Positions 23,330 to 35,609 of a stretch of 64,000 nucleotides of DNA are shown here, piece by piece. A program made the position numbers and the translations under genes. This DNA comes from Spodoptera frugiperda (taxonomy: Eukaryota > Arthropoda > Insecta > Lepidoptera > Noctuidae), in NCBI RefSeq assembly GCF_023101765.2, contig NC_064236.1:2790001-2854000 (forward strand), in the 5' to 3' direction. The notes beneath the pieces are model-generated. The model saw only the letters and a list, made by a program, of their open reading frames with translations. It did not search any database and was not told the origin of the DNA. Each line of letters starts with the position of its first letter. Position 1 is the first letter of the stretch.

Positions 23330-24495
23330 TAGCAAGATGTCAGTTTTAAGGATACTTCTTCGTGAATTTTAACATACCTATAAAAATGAGTGGTAAATGT
23401 TTTGCAATGGACTATGTTAGCGTCTTTTTGTAAAAAAGGACAGATTACCATTCCAATCATTAATACATATAAAACAAAACCAGTTCTATCATTAGTCATA
23501 TAAATGCAAATTGGAACCTTATATAATTAACTAAAGGATTTAAATTTGAGTTAATGCACATCAAATCTTGGTAGATGTTAATGTGGAATTGACTTATAAG
23601 ACCTAACGACGTATGTAAGTACTTGGGTAAGTACTAAGAAATACTAACTTGTGTCTCTATAATACCTACGTATACATAGTTAGTTACGTAAAAGCTCGAT
23701 TTGCGGTTGATGTATTGCGGTTTCTGACACCGTTTTACTTTGATTTGTGAGTGTTGATCAGACCATCGGATGATGCGAGCTCATTCATCACTGCTATTTA
23801 ATTTGTTATTCATGCTTTATTTATAGTAATTGGGTTGAAATTTCCTTAAATCTATCATTCAATTTAACTTGCACCATTCAATTAATGTTTTACATTTCGT
23901 AAAATTTTATTTTCTGATAGATATTTATGTGCAATACACTGGTAACCTGTTTTATGAAAGTTTTAACAGTGAAGCATATCTGATAACACAATTTTGAAAT
24001 ATACTTATAATGTCTTATACCCATCATAGGCAGCTTAGTATAATAAATTAACGATTGCATTATCAATCATCATTCGATACAATGTTCTTATACAGTACGT
24101 TGTTTAATAGTTCTGGTAAGAATTGCAAGTTACAAGTGGCAGTAAAGTGAGGCATGTCAGTAAATGCGCAATATCGTATAGTTAGTGTTGTGGACGCCTT
24201 GTAATAATTAACAGAGGTATGGCAGAGTCTGACGTCATTCCTGCATCACCTCGTATCGATATGTTTTGGAAAAGTTAACGAGATGTAGTTTGGTAGCTAA
24301 TTATATCGAGGCCCGGAGGAGTGAGCGAATACGTTATGTTCGGTACGGTTAGTCCATGAATAGTGCGAATGTACCGAACGCACAACGCGGTTCTTAGGAA
24401 ATATTTTGAAAAAATGGCACTTAAATCATATCTCTTGAAGAGAAGCATGTAGGTATAAAGAACAACACTACGGACTGCCTTAGGATAGGAGTGGA
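23330..24495. other. AT-rich DNA, no gene seen
   Basis: Only chance frames, including a minus-strand 85-codon frame at 24,275-24,532. Confidence 0.4.
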
Positions 24496-24504
24496 ATAGG
24501 GCCG

Positions 24505-24552
24505 CTTCATTAGATGCGAAACGTCGGCCCATTTAACAATAAAAAAAAAAAA
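24505..24552 (+). mobile_element. LINE 3' terminus with poly(A)
   Basis: The end gaaacgtcggcccatttaac followed by aataaa and an A-run matches the 3' terminus of the CR1/jockey-like LINE read inverted at 61.61 kb. How far the element extends leftwards is unclear. Confidence 0.5.
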
Positions 24553-24615
24553 GATGCTGATACTTTAATACTTTAATTGATACTTACTTATATTGATACT
24601 TTGATACTTTAATGC
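24553..24615. repeat. short tandem repeat, tgatactttaat
   Basis: Degenerate copies of gatacttta repeat five or six times directly after the poly(A) run, as often seen at LINE insertion ends. Confidence 0.7.
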
Positions 24616-24619
24616 ATTA

Positions 24620-26200
24620 CTGATCATTACAAACAGACGAACTTTTTTATGGGACAAACCCGCCACAACCTCCCAAAACCACTGCAACTCCTGTAAGCCA
24701 GGATCTACAGAAGATACTGCGGAACACTTAAGTCTCATCCCAGGGACATGTCTTGGACTTGGGCACCACCGGCACCGAAATAAATCACAAGATATTATTA
24801 GAGGAGAAAAACATCTCAGTTTCCATTTCTCTCGGTGAATTTAATGCAGGAGACAATATGACTTAAGCCAGAAGACAAAAGAGACTACACTATTGGAAAA
24901 ATCCCAGTCGCCAAGCACTACGGAAATTTGACTTAAAACTAAGTGGGTCCTATGTGTGAGCTGTTATACTTGATTCCAAGTTCCAATAATAGGTAAGGTA
25001 AAAAGATGAACGTTTACCTAGGCCTACCGATTAAAATTCTAGCTATAATACACATACCACATCAAAGATGATTAATGGGTACTTTTCCGTATAAGAGACA
25101 CAATAATTAATAGTTTTCCTCATCATTTAAATATCATTAATTTTTTTCAGTCTGTTTTCCCGTTCACATCCCAAAGGTTTCATTTGTAATTGTTTTTATT
25201 AATTAATAGTTAAAAACATTTTACTTGCTTCTGAAAATTGGCCAGTTTTAGCATTCTTTATAGTAAGTAGGTACTAGTGATTTTAGCTGTGGATTCTCTG
25301 TTAGTCATTGAGTAAAAGGTAGAGTTGTATGTACCTACCTAATATATTGAATGAGAATACATGTTGTTTAGAGTAGACATTGCTTTTTACATATTTGTAA
25401 GAATAAATTTGTTTGAAAGTTAGAACACAAAAGCATTTTTAAATGAACTTGTTATACTCGTACGTCTGTTGCCTGTGTGTGTGTGTGTAAAAATGTAATA
25501 AATCTATTTATTTTTTCTAAGTTCTAGGTATCACGAATACTCCCCGTGTAAGTCTATTTACCTGGTTTTTTTAAAGAATGCAGGAAAACCAATATAATTA
25601 TTTTCCTCATAAATAAAAATTTTAAGTAGGCAGGTTGATGAATGAATGTGGTTTTAATGAGTTACGTGATTAAAAGCATTTATCCTTTTATGGGATTACC
25701 TGCTTTATAATTAGATCAATACAGTAAATTACGAGAAAATATTGTCTGTATGCTAGCTAGACTAAAGTTTGGATAACAGAGCATAATTAAAATATTTCTA
25801 ATCTCGTTAAGCTGTTTTTGTTGCTTCATTGTCGTCACAGCGTTGATTCTCACGGATTCTACACTTCGTATTATCTAAAGCACTTAATAAATAAATGTTG
25901 CCAAAACAACTTGTGATATTTTTCGTACAAAACACGAAGATTTACTGCACGATTATGATGCTGCAATAAACAAATTTGCATATTCAGTATTATTTATTTA
26001 TTTATGAAATTATTCATATATTGACCTTTTGTTGTTTCCTTAAAACATGAATAGTGATGTTAAATATAGCACTTCAGGTCTGCTATTGCTTTCCTTAAGT
26101 ATTTGTAAATTAGAATAGCTTTCTGTCTGCGGTTTGCCCACGTCATACGTTGGTGATTTATTTTTCTTTATGGGTATTTTTATAGCTCTTCGCTATACGA
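24620..26200. other. AT-rich DNA, no gene seen
   Basis: The stretch 24,640-24,960 is less AT-rich and could be an old transposon, but I cannot name it. A short (GT)n lies at 25,473-25,487. Confidence 0.35.
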
Positions 26201-26211
26201 CGATATTTAAG

Positions 26212-26305
26212 TCTTTGACTGCCAATAGAAAACTGTTGAAGGCAAATCCTCCGCTAATGTCGGCCACCGGTGACCACGACGGCGTTCAATGTGTTAAGAT
26301 AAAGG
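26212..26305 (+). mobile_element. short TTAA-type MITE (family M3)
   Basis: The element reads from ttaagtctttgactgcc to cgttcaatgtgttaa, with imperfect inverted ends beginning TTAA. An interrupted copy sits inside another MITE at 57.34-57.47 kb. A TTAA target would suit a piggyBac-type MITE, which is an inference. Confidence 0.6.
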
Positions 26306-26439
26306 GTTAGTTGATCAAGAAAGAGCTTTCTCAATCAGTCCAGAAATAGAGGAGCCATTACTGGATATAATAAAAAACCTTTCCTCCCACATATTTACAG
26401 TAGTAGAGATATGCATATACATACCTATAGGTACGTGTC

Positions 26440-26600
26440 ACGTCCATTCTCATTCTACACTACGTAAGAGGAAAGTGGGTGTGTTCTCTGTGCGTCGCCC
26501 GCGCCGCCTTGATCTTGTTACAGGCGCCCGCCTGGGATGCGTCTGCGCAAGTACGCGCGCACTTACAAAAAGTTTGGCGCACACTCCCAGCGAAATTATT
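26440..26600. promoter_or_regulatory. GC-rich patch
   Basis: A CpG-rich stretch (tgcgtcgcccgcgccgcctt, then ggatgcgtctgcgcaagtac) in AT-rich DNA. The plus-strand frame at 26,479-26,703 has no recognisable feature. A promoter or enhancer role is a guess from composition. Confidence 0.2.
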
Positions 26601-26609
26601 AGTTTCACA

Positions 26610-28250
26610 CTCATTATTCAATGGTAAATACATTTTTGAAGAAGGTGACTTTCAGAATTGTTCAATGTTCAATTTATTTTCTTCCTCTTCTGTTTTGAAT
26701 TGAAAATGTGTGTCTATTATTTATATTATATCATACCAAAATTAAATTACCTAATTTACAAATGCGTAGGACTTTTATTGTAAAAAAAGCTAGTTTCACC
26801 AGGATGATATCTCAAAACTTTTTAATATGTCAATGTCTTGCTTAGGCGCATAACGACCTCATAAATAATGAAATCTCTATCAGGAATCACTTTTACGCTG
26901 CATACAATGATGTCGACTGTTCACTTGAGGTAAGGTTGATAACGGAACATGGGTTAAAATAACTCAGTGATCTCCAACCAGTGGTCGGTTGACCACTATA
27001 TGGCCACAGAAGACATAATGCGGTGCGCGAAATTAAAAAAAATATATACAAGGCTACACCTCTGTGTAATAATTACCACTGATCAATAAATCTCGAAATA
27101 AACTTATGTCAATCCATAAGACACTATAGAAAATCTTAGTGTGGCACTACATGAATAAAGTATTAAAAATCCGACGCCAAAAAATTTTTAAATTAAAGTT
27201 CTAAAAAGCATAAAATTGCTATTATAAATTCTAACTGGTAGGTTAGAAGGCGGTGCCATAAGTTCTAAACAAAAAAATACATCGAAGTCGGTAAATAGTA
27301 ATAGTGGTAGCTAACAAGTATTATGTAAAAGTGGTCCTAGACCAGAAAAATGTTGGGAACTCCTGTACCTAACTGGTTAAATGTGGAGTGGAAACTTACT
27401 CCGTGATTACAGTTTGAACTTGGATGGCCAATTAATTTATTATTTATTTGTAACTGCCTGTGATGAGAAGACTAATGATTGATATTATGAACTTGTGAAT
27501 CTGAGAATGATAAGTAAATTAGATATAAGACGATTGAGACATGGTGATTCAGGTCCTTAGTAAAATGGTACAAAAGATACAAACAAAACATTCGCCAAGG
27601 TACATTCGCAGTGCATATAATCATGGTGGTATTGTTCGCTTTGCAGATTGTTTTAACTTCTTCAACTTAAATAAAAACACAATGGTTAATAAACATCTTA
27701 GATGGGGCGAAATGGGAGATTTGACAGTACGGTAAAGTAAGTATAATTCTCTTCTTGTGGCTACCACAATAAAAAATCTGATTAGTAGACATTTGAATGC
27801 ATTAACGCTAGCGAAGCTTCAGAATTGAGCTAGTATCTATCTACAAGGATATGTAAACAATAAATAATATTCTGTGATGAGCGATTACTTCAAAAAATAT
27901 ATTTATTTAAATACAACAAGTTCTTTTCGTCTTGAGGAAAACATACACGCTCTTGACGAAATTGACAAAAAAGGTCACACGGAGATTATTAAAAAAAAAA
28001 CAATTCGTATAACGTCATTTGAGACGGAAGCGCCAACTGGCGTGCTCAAGGAGAGTGTAAAAACCACTATATGTCTCATAAATAAAGTTCACTATTGAAT
28101 AAATGCATAATTAAGCATCCACTGCTAGGATTAGTGCTAAATGGTGAGCCTGACATACAAACAACTACTAAAACTTCTATCAGATCAGGTCAGGTCATGA
28201 AGTCACTCTAAGCTGATGTTTCTTTAGTAGATCAACTTCTTTTTTAGGAG
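26610..28250. other. AT-rich DNA, no supported gene
   Basis: A 74-codon frame at 27,874-28,098 ends just before aataaa signals but has no promoter, splice or homology support. Confidence 0.35.
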
Positions 28251-28254
28251 AATA

Positions 28255-28350
28255 ACGTCATGCCTTTTATCCCCAAAGGGGTAGGTAAAAGTGCATCTGC
28301 ACATTACGGCACGTAATGCCACTGTACAATGTACACCCACTTTTCACCAT
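28255..28350 (-). mobile_element. 3' fragment of tRNA-headed SINE (family S2)
   Basis: The inverted tail cgtcatgccttttatcccca, gcacattacggcacgtaatg and tgtacacccacttttcacc matches the complete copy at 19.35 kb. Confidence 0.8.
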
Positions 28351-28467
28351 GTGTGTTTCTTTAGAAGAGTTTAAACTTTATAGTTTTGTAATAAAGTCAA
28401 AAACTAAGATTCTGTACGTCAGTTATGTTTTCATACTGTAGTGGCCTGAATACTGTAGAACTGTAGC

Positions 28468-28627
28468 CTTAGTACGAGTTTGCTTTATGTTTTTGTTACT
28501 TACGCTTAAAGTAATCAAAACGAGAGCGCGTTCGCTCTAATTGGCCGGCGCGAATGAACCAACCAATCAGAGCCCCGAACGCGCTCTCGTTTCGATTACT
28601 TTAAGCGTAAATCAAACTCATACTAAG
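28468..28627. mobile_element. palindromic MITE (family M4, copy 1)
   Basis: The ends cttagtacgagtttgctt and its inverted partner near 28,610-28,627 enclose two opposed blocks, cgagagcgcgttcg and cgaacgcgctctcg, so almost the whole 160 bp is one palindrome. Sister copies are at 39.47 and 57.31 kb. Confidence 0.85.
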
Positions 28628-28629
28628 AG

Positions 28630-29170
28630 TACTGTATTAATCGTAATCTAATCACTAAGTGACACATATCTCAGCTTCCTCTGTCCGTTCGTTTACCTTT
28701 GTTATTGTTTTATTTGCCAGTAGCATTCCAATCTGTCGCCAGACTATCTCTAGGACCACTTGAAACTTTCCACCAATAATTCAACATTATGAAATCATTA
28801 CAATGTATTATCATAATATACACTGAATACATCTACCTGTATACTTTTCAATAGTAGAAATTCTTTTAACATTTATATAAGGTTTAATTTAAATTTACTA
28901 TATACTCCTACTCGTTTGCTCAAAGAATTATTTACCTATAATAAAAAATTATATATTGCCATTCAAGTTTAGAAATGGTCTATTATATGCTTACAACTCT
29001 CGTTTAAAACATCATCAACAGCGTATTTGACTTCAAAGATCATAGTTTCAGACGTAATGATATTTTGATGTGAGCTCATCTAAATAAATTAATAACAAAA
29101 CAGCCGTGCATGTGAAGAAAATCGTGTCCAAAGTAAAAAACGGGCGGTAATTAAGGCGTAGTTTTAAGAG
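28630..29170. other. AT-rich DNA, nothing recognised
   Basis: No supported feature. Confidence 0.4.
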
Positions 29171-29174
29171 GATC

Positions 29175-29449
29175 ATGAATATCCGGCGAAGTGTCGGTTC
29201 TTTATGGAGTAATGAGTACAGTTCCCGGGTGTGCCTCCTGTTACGTTTGGCAAACTGTTTGTTGGCCGTCTGCCGGCCGGATCAGGTGGACTCAGCCCCA
29301 ACAGATGGTATACAGACTGCCGCCGTCGTCGACCGCTGGCGTGCCCCAAAACGTGACTTATCATTACAAATGAAGAGAAAATATTGCCAGAATTTACGAA
29401 GTCGACAGATAGACGCGTATATTTTTAAACTATATGGAAGTATTGTGGG
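29175..29449 (+). CDS. uncertain first coding exon, unrecognised
   Basis: A 92-codon frame starting ATG at 29,175 runs into a consensus donor (gtaagtag) at 29,450, and the stop codon lies inside that donor. Its 5' half is GC-rich compared with the flanks and encodes a Leu/Cys-rich hydrophobic stretch (VCLLLRLANCLLAVC), its 3' half a basic segment. Overlapping frames on the same and opposite strands are also open, so GC content alone could explain it. No promoter motif or matching acceptor was found. Confidence 0.2.
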
Positions 29450-29454
29450 TAAGT

Positions 29455-30100
29455 AGTCACGTGTTTCAACTATTCGGTATTTAGTGTGCGCCAGTTTACG
29501 ATATGTTGTGTTTATTGCGAAATAATATTGTATGTTGTAGCTCTGTATACGACATCTATATCGTTCTAGTTTTGTTGATTCTTTTCCTTTTCGTAAGACC
29601 TATTATGTGTGTAACAAGATTTAAATCTGAATAACGTATCATCTACTTAGGTGTGTATTTTTTATTCTTTTTCCTGTAGCAGGTTGGAGTTTTATGTTGA
29701 AATAATTTACAACATTAAGTTTAAACTAGTTTGTTTCAACATGGCTTGTGATGAAATATAATAGGATCTGGATAAAGCACATTTACTTGTCAAAAGACCA
29801 ACAAGATTATTCGTCAGTAAAGTTAATAGAGTCTCATGTAAAATAGAGGCGAGATTATTGCCGTATGTTATACATCTTCCAATGAATTTGAATGTAGTTA
29901 AAGCTACATTTGTACCCGTTGTAGACGCAAACAGTCAGACCAAAATACCATGTCTTGTAGGTAGGTACTACCGCAGAATGTTTTCAAAGTCGCCCTCATC
30001 CGAGAAATGAAATCGGTTGTTACCTATTGCCATTTCATGAATAACCATCATAGGAATATGATTTCCGTCTGGAACGACGGCTCGTGGCTGTATAAATGTA
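29455..30100. other. AT-rich DNA, no gene seen
   Basis: Nothing supported before the short LINE-like block near 30.1 kb. Confidence 0.35.
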
Positions 30101-30107
30101 TAAATCC

Positions 30108-30179
30108 TGTAAGTATGAACGAGAAGATTCTGGAAACGTGACCAAATTCGAACACGTGCTGTTTGATTGTAGATCATGC
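30108..30179 (+). pseudogene. possible LINE zinc-knuckle relic
   Basis: A plus-strand frame ends TKFEHVLFDCRSC, resembling the EH-x4-C part of the CCHC knuckle near the C-terminus of R1/jockey-type LINE proteins. One expected cysteine is absent, so this is tentative. Confidence 0.3.
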
Positions 30180-30251
30180 TAACTCTTAGGTACTATGCCC
30201 GCGTGCATTTGGTACGGCAGTTGAAATCTAAATCGTTTAAATTTCATAAGT

Positions 30252-30440
30252 TTGGGAGAGCCATGCTTCGGCAAGAATGGGCTGGCTCGACCGGAGTGAT
30301 ACCACGGCCTCACCGAAAACCGACGTGAAACAACGCTTGTGTTGTGTTTCGTTGTGTGAGTGAGGTTACTGAAGGCCCAATTCCTACCTCCCCTCCTACC
30401 TTTACCTTCCCAGTCTTCCCAATCCCCGATTCATTTGTAC
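30252..30440 (+). mobile_element. SINE (family S1), 5' half
   Basis: It begins tgggagagccatgcttcggc and continues through gaccggagtgataccacggc, accgacgtgaaacaacgctt and tcttcccaatccccgatt. The 3' ctgatggtaagc half is missing. Confidence 0.9.
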
Positions 30441-30444
30441 CAGC

Positions 30445-31420
30445 AGGTGTTACTTTTGCTCGTTTACGTGCATGTTCCATAAAAAAATCTTAGTTTTGAT
30501 TCAGGTATAATAATTTCTGTTTCATATTACTATGAATTAAGAAGATTTTTAAGAAGCCATATTGCAATAGCTTTGCTACTTGTGCTGCTTGCGACGTGTC
30601 AGTTAGCGCTCTTGACTCACGTTAGCGCTTGTTTCATCTCTACACAATTATCGCCTAATTATTCATCTCGATGCTCGCAATCATGTGATGCGCCAAGAAC
30701 CTACCTTCTTTAATATTCGCCATAATGTACTTCGGGAAAATTAACGCCAATTCTTATACTAATTATAGGTTTAGTTAAATTAGCAATCGTAATACTTTTT
30801 TGTGTCTAACTAGTGCTATTTTGAACCTAAACGTGAGTAATGAGATTGAAAACCCTACTTACTAGTAGCAATCAAATTCAAATGATTTCTTTTAGTCACT
30901 AAAACTAGTTCATTCACAAAAAAAAACCTTATGTATTATCCAGATTTGACTGTTGTTATGTAATATTGTTATGTAAATACCAACAAAAAGACATGAAATA
31001 TTCATATTTTTTTATTTTTACATTTTCACATAAATAGTTTAAGTATCTGTTCATATCTACTCAGGTATAAACATTAGAATAGTAATAGTACTTAAACCCT
31101 GAACTTAATTAAGTGTTTACCTGTAAAGAACATGAAACCAGTTGAGGTTTGAAAGGGAAATACCCTGACCGCTTATATACCTTCTTAGCTTGACATTTGC
31201 ATGCAAGACGAGACGCAGCCGTACTCACATAAATTACATATTAAGTACCGATTTATGTGAATATTTAAATCTAAATAATATCTATTGCTGCCGCTTGTAT
31301 GTATGGTTTTTGATGAAAATACTAGGTACACTACCAATAATATGTATGGTTTGTGCATCTGGCTCAGGATTTAAGAATTGATATTTCTTAATATTGTGTT
31401 TGTTTCAGCATATTTTCTCA
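30445..31420. other. AT-rich DNA, nothing recognised
   Basis: No supported feature. Confidence 0.4.
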
Positions 31421-31424
31421 GAGT

Positions 31425-31625
31425 AGTCCTTTAGTCCCCCTGTGACTCGAAACTAGTAGAGCTTTTCTCTATTAATATACGTGAGAAAAGCCGTGTCTTT
31501 TAGATAAGGTATGTCTTACGACAGTTATTATAAAAATAGAGTCGACTTTTTTTTAAATAATTTTGACGAGTAAAAGTCTTCCTTTGTAGTATATTTACAA
31601 AAATAAATTCTTTATTTAATTGTTA
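31425..31625 (-). mobile_element. fragment of hairpin element (family M2) and LINE-tail-like end
   Basis: It shares gactcgaaactagtagagc and the aaggtatgtcttacgacagt block with 23.2, 45.3 and 54.9 kb. An adjacent gacgagtaaaag ... aataaattctttattt stretch resembles 17.93 kb. Confidence 0.5.
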
Positions 31626-31629
31626 GCCA

Positions 31630-33080
31630 TGAGGGATGACATACGTACCTATGATATATAAGGAAAACATTTTAAATAATACTCCGACTTTGTAATCTTA
31701 TTAGATTTTTTATGACACACTAAGTCTCTAAGCTTTGTAGTTGGACTGGTGTATCATTTGTATGGACGGTTGAGGTTGAAATAAATAAATATTTTTACAA
31801 ACAAATTAAAAAACTAAATAGGTACATACGTAACATATTCCCACGATGCTTAAAAGTAATGCGCGGTTTAGCTGTCTCGATTTCATCTACGTTTTCCTTC
31901 CTCATCTAGATTTTGCAATTTCTTTAAGATTTGTAGGTACCTATCTAGCAAAACCTATGCAGGGGGATTACCCTTTTATTTGGATTTGTTTGGATAATTA
32001 TATGTTATCTATGTTAAAATACCTGAAGTCAGCTTAATTTTTTGTGTGTGTAAGTAATCAAGATACCTACTGAAACTATTGTTATACTAAAATGTATGTT
32101 TTTTGTAATGTACTCTAGCTGTACAATGTACCTAAATATATATATAACTTGGTAAAGACAAGACTATTTAGAATATTATTCACTGTTTTATGGACAAACA
32201 ATCGTTATTATCTGCAAATATTTCAATACTGACCACTGATTGATAACCGGTTTACAATAATTATGCTGAAGTAGTCAAGATACTACTTATATATATATTT
32301 ATTATTATTATTAGGCTATAATTATTATTAGCTCTTGCTGCTTTGTATTCGGAATCGAGCAATTAATGAGTTGGTGGCATCTAAAGAGAAGTATGGTTGT
32401 CCGCCTGTCTGGCCTGTGGCGGTGGTTGGCTGGTCGGCCCTGACATGGTATGACCACGCTAAACACTTGTGAATTCTCCTCAAACAAGGTTAGGTTTAAT
32501 ATATTCGATATGCACTAGTGGCGGTCGTCAGCTTCGCATATTATGTTGGTATGTACTGACACTCCACTCACATATGTAACCAACAGCAAACTGTCTTTCA
32601 AACATTGTTACGAAGTTCTTTGTCTGAGGCAACCACCTTTTTTCTGGTAAACTATGCCATGTTTTTCTAGACGAAACCTATAGTCCAGCACTGGATTCTC
32701 AAGGGTTATTTTGATAGTGGTTTTCTCTATGTTTACGTCAAATAGATTAGGAAGGATCTATCTAGGAAATATACCAAGTGATACTTAAATAAGATTTTTG
32801 TAAATCTAACTGTTTGGAAAAGGTCGACGCGCTGACGTCTGAAACGACATAATAATTGGTCGGGGCGTAAGGTTGGCAACAGACAATTGTCAATGACTAC
32901 CAAGTCGTCTTTATATATTACATAATATATTGTCAGTACCTATAACCCCGACGATTTGATGAACCAGATCAAACCGGTATCTGAAAGCCAATTGAATTCA
33001 ATTCTTGTCAGTCATCGAAGTGATTGGTTGATGAAATGAGATGTTTAACTTGTGATAGGTACATGGGTAGAGCACGTACC
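31630..33080. other. AT-rich DNA, no gene seen
   Basis: Only short chance frames. No splice-supported exon. Confidence 0.4.
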
Positions 33081-33084
33081 TTTA

Positions 33085-33325
33085 GTCTGAGCTGTGAAAC
33101 TATGTGGCCGTTTCCATTGATACTAAACTATGTAGCGGTGCGAGATGTGTTATGAAGATAACGCCGCATAGTAGCTGCTGGAAACTATCTTTTCCATATA
33201 AAAAACATATCTTAATAAAACCCGTTTCCACCAATGCTAAGCTATGTGTACCAATGAATATAATTGGTGGTAGCCAAACGCATCCACAGCAATGCAGCAT
33301 AGCACATCTCTGATGGAAAATTAAC
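33085..33325. mobile_element. MITE family M1, copy 2 (diverged)
   Basis: Shares gagctgtgaaactatgtggc, the ttttccatataaaaaacata centre, gctaagctatgtgtaccaat and the end gcatagcacatctctgatgg with the copy at 2.33 kb. The terminal repeats are eroded. Confidence 0.8.
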
Positions 33326-33329
33326 CGTA

Positions 33330-33850
33330 ATCACACTGTTTTTATCGTAATTTTACTTTCTTAGTCGCATTTATTAGAACAATTGCAGACTAATACCGCT
33401 TGTTTATTTTGGTGTATATTGTAAAATTATTGAGCTGCTACTTAATCTATTAATTTAAGCTAATATTAAATGTTTCCTTGTAGGAAACTAGTATACAAGC
33501 CGGCACTAATGACAGCCCATATTCAAATTAATATAATATAGATATAATAGCGCGCGTGTGTAAAGATAAACAACGACAAATTAAAATCTAATCAGTATGA
33601 CGTCACAGGATTTTTGTTTTTGAAATATTTCCAATTGATATCAATAAAGCCTAATTAATAAGTGATTTGTTGGAGTAATTAAAAAATAAACTCACAAATT
33701 ATTATTATACTAATTTGACTAATTTTCCTTAGGCATCGCACGTAAACGGTTGAAACCACAGATATCTAGACTAAACAATAAAATTGGAGTATCGATATTC
33801 GTTATTGAAATAACCGCATTATACTACTAATTATTATAATCTCTGAAATG
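33330..33850. other. AT-rich DNA, nothing recognised
   Basis: No supported feature. Confidence 0.4.
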
Positions 33851-33859
33851 GCTGGGCTG

Positions 33860-34022
33860 ATTTTTAGCCGACTTCCAAAAAATATAAAGATACATGTATG
33901 TATGTATGTTTGTTTGCAATTATCTCGTCGATTGGATGTATCGATTTTAATGTGGTATCCAGAAAGTGTTCAACTGATATATTAATTCACCTTAAAAAAA
34001 GGAGGTTGTAATCGGTTCTTTT
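33860..34022 (-). repeat. aagtcggtta family fragment
   Basis: The outer blocks gccgacttccaaaaaat and aaaaaaaggaggttgtaatc are inverted relative to 21.96 kb and bracket tgtatgtatgtttgtttgca. Confidence 0.5.
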
Positions 34023-34024
34023 GA

Positions 34025-35290
34025 GCGTAGTTTGTGGAAATTATTTTTTAGTATGAATAAATAAGTATAACAGCTTGAGTCTTGAAGTTTCATTTGCTGT
34101 AGAGTTAAAACACATTAGTGTTTTTTGTGTTATTTCCACACAAAACCTGACCTTTTTCTATATAACTCGGTTTGCCATAATCATCAAGATACAAGTCTCT
34201 TAGGGTTTGAAGATGAGGGGGATAGGATTGGAGTTCTAGTAACTCCACTCACACGCCCAAACACTACGCAATTGTTATTTGACTGTGATTTTCTTTGAGG
34301 CTGTGGAATCACTGAGAGACTGTAGAGCCGGTCTTTCGGGCCGGTATTGTAAACTATAATAAGATTACGTACTAAGAAATAAGAAAAACAATAAACTGCT
34401 GCAATGAATATTCACATTATACACCTAAATGTGCTTAAAACAACTTCTTCATTGCCACAGAAGAAAACTTTCCACAGATGAAAATGGATGGGTCTATCGA
34501 TATGTTTTAAAAGTGCAAGCATGTGTAACTCAAACATACGAAAAAGATACTTAGTTTACAATAAATAACGGCTAAATTACTGTGAAAGCTACTGACGGCG
34601 TGCGTGAACTTGTGGCCGAGTGTGTACACTGTACATAAACAGCGGCTGGCCTTCAGACTGTTATATTTGACTGCTAGTGCTACAGATTCCATATTACAGG
34701 GATACACGTTACATTTCTACATTTTTCCGTTAAATAAGTTCATTCTGGCCGCGGTCCAATTTCTTTTAGCGGTTTACAGTAGTCGCCGAGCTTATTACAG
34801 TATCGGTCTCGCGTACCAATCAGCACTCTCTAGTTTTGTTACACACACCATAGGTACTTCAGTTTTTTTCAGTTCTATAGAAGAGTTCAAAAGATTAACC
34901 TGTATTTTTTGTTTAGACTATTTACATATATTTTGAGTATTAAGAAAATTTTGTTTTGTTTTTTAGTTGTTAAAAATTAAGTATCAAAAAATAGTACCAT
35001 CTTTATCTCTACTTAATTTTTGGGGGTAGGCAGCGTCCATGCGTTTGCGCACCGCGTGCGACTTTCGCCGTAACCGAGGGTGAGCGGTATTGACATTGTA
35101 ACTAGCAATATGACGCGCCAGTAGGGTTTATTTTGGTCCGACCGTGAGCTTCGACTAGCCATTCATTCGGCTCGAATATCTCGAAATTCCTATCGCATGT
35201 AATCGCTACAAGGAAACGTAACTCCATAAAATTCGCATTTCTTTAAAAAAAGCACATCTGCATTTTTTATAAATAAAAAATCAATAGAAT
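34025..35290. other. noncoding, probably first intron of the minus-strand gene at 35.3 kb
   Basis: If the exon at 35,296-35,361 is real, this lies in its first intron. A GC-richer stretch at 35,035-35,160 could hold regulatory sites. The 110-codon plus-strand frame at 34,604-34,936 is not supported by anything else. Confidence 0.35.
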
Positions 35291-35295
35291 CTTAC

Positions 35296-35361
35296 CTTCT
35301 GGTTCTGCCGGGGTGTGAGGCCCACTTGGGACCCCATCTCAGCTAAAATATTCTTAGGCAT
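35296..35361 (-). CDS. first coding exon of an unrecognised minus-strand gene
   Basis: An ATG at 35,361-35,359 opens a 22-codon frame, MPKNILAEMGSQVGL and then TPRQNQK, ending exactly at a consensus donor (aag|gtaaga) with the exon closing in phase 0. The upstream sequence is a GC-rich promoter-like block with an in-line 5' UTR, and the start context (gacaaaatg) is a good insect one. The peptide is too short to name. I could not place the second exon, which should lie at lower coordinates or beyond the window. Confidence 0.5.
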
Positions 35362-35605
35362 TTTGTCACACAACAGTCAGTCCACACAGAAAAAATAAAC
35401 TTGCAGTAAAATGTTTTGAAAGTTCGCGCTCGTTGCACTAGTGGTGGTCCAGGTGACGCGAGGTGCGCGGCGTGCGCGCTGACGATCGAATGAGCGCGCG
35501 GATCTACCCGCGCGCCAATATAACTGCGTGTGCGCAAGTGACGTCACGCCGCTAAGCGCCCGCAACCTGCACCCTGCACCATGGCATAGCCTGTCCAATC
35601 GCAAC
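35362..35605 (-). promoter_or_regulatory. GC-rich promoter/5' UTR with CRE
   Basis: About 240 bp of CpG-rich DNA lies just upstream of the minus-strand first exon. It contains a full palindromic CRE, TGACGTCA, at 35,539-35,546 and tcagc initiator-like matches near 35,480. The nearest 60 bp to the ATG is AT-rich, as expected of a leader. Frames within it on both strands are composition artefacts. Confidence 0.45.
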
Positions 35606-35609
35606 GCTT

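Noticed and set aside
24275..24532. 85-codon minus-strand frame
   Set aside because: It is antisense to a polyadenylated repeat end and has no conserved feature.
27874..28098. 74-codon frame ending near aataaa
   Set aside because: Composition looks coherent, but there is no start context beyond a lone ATG, no splice site and no recognised similarity. AATAAA is common in AT-rich DNA.
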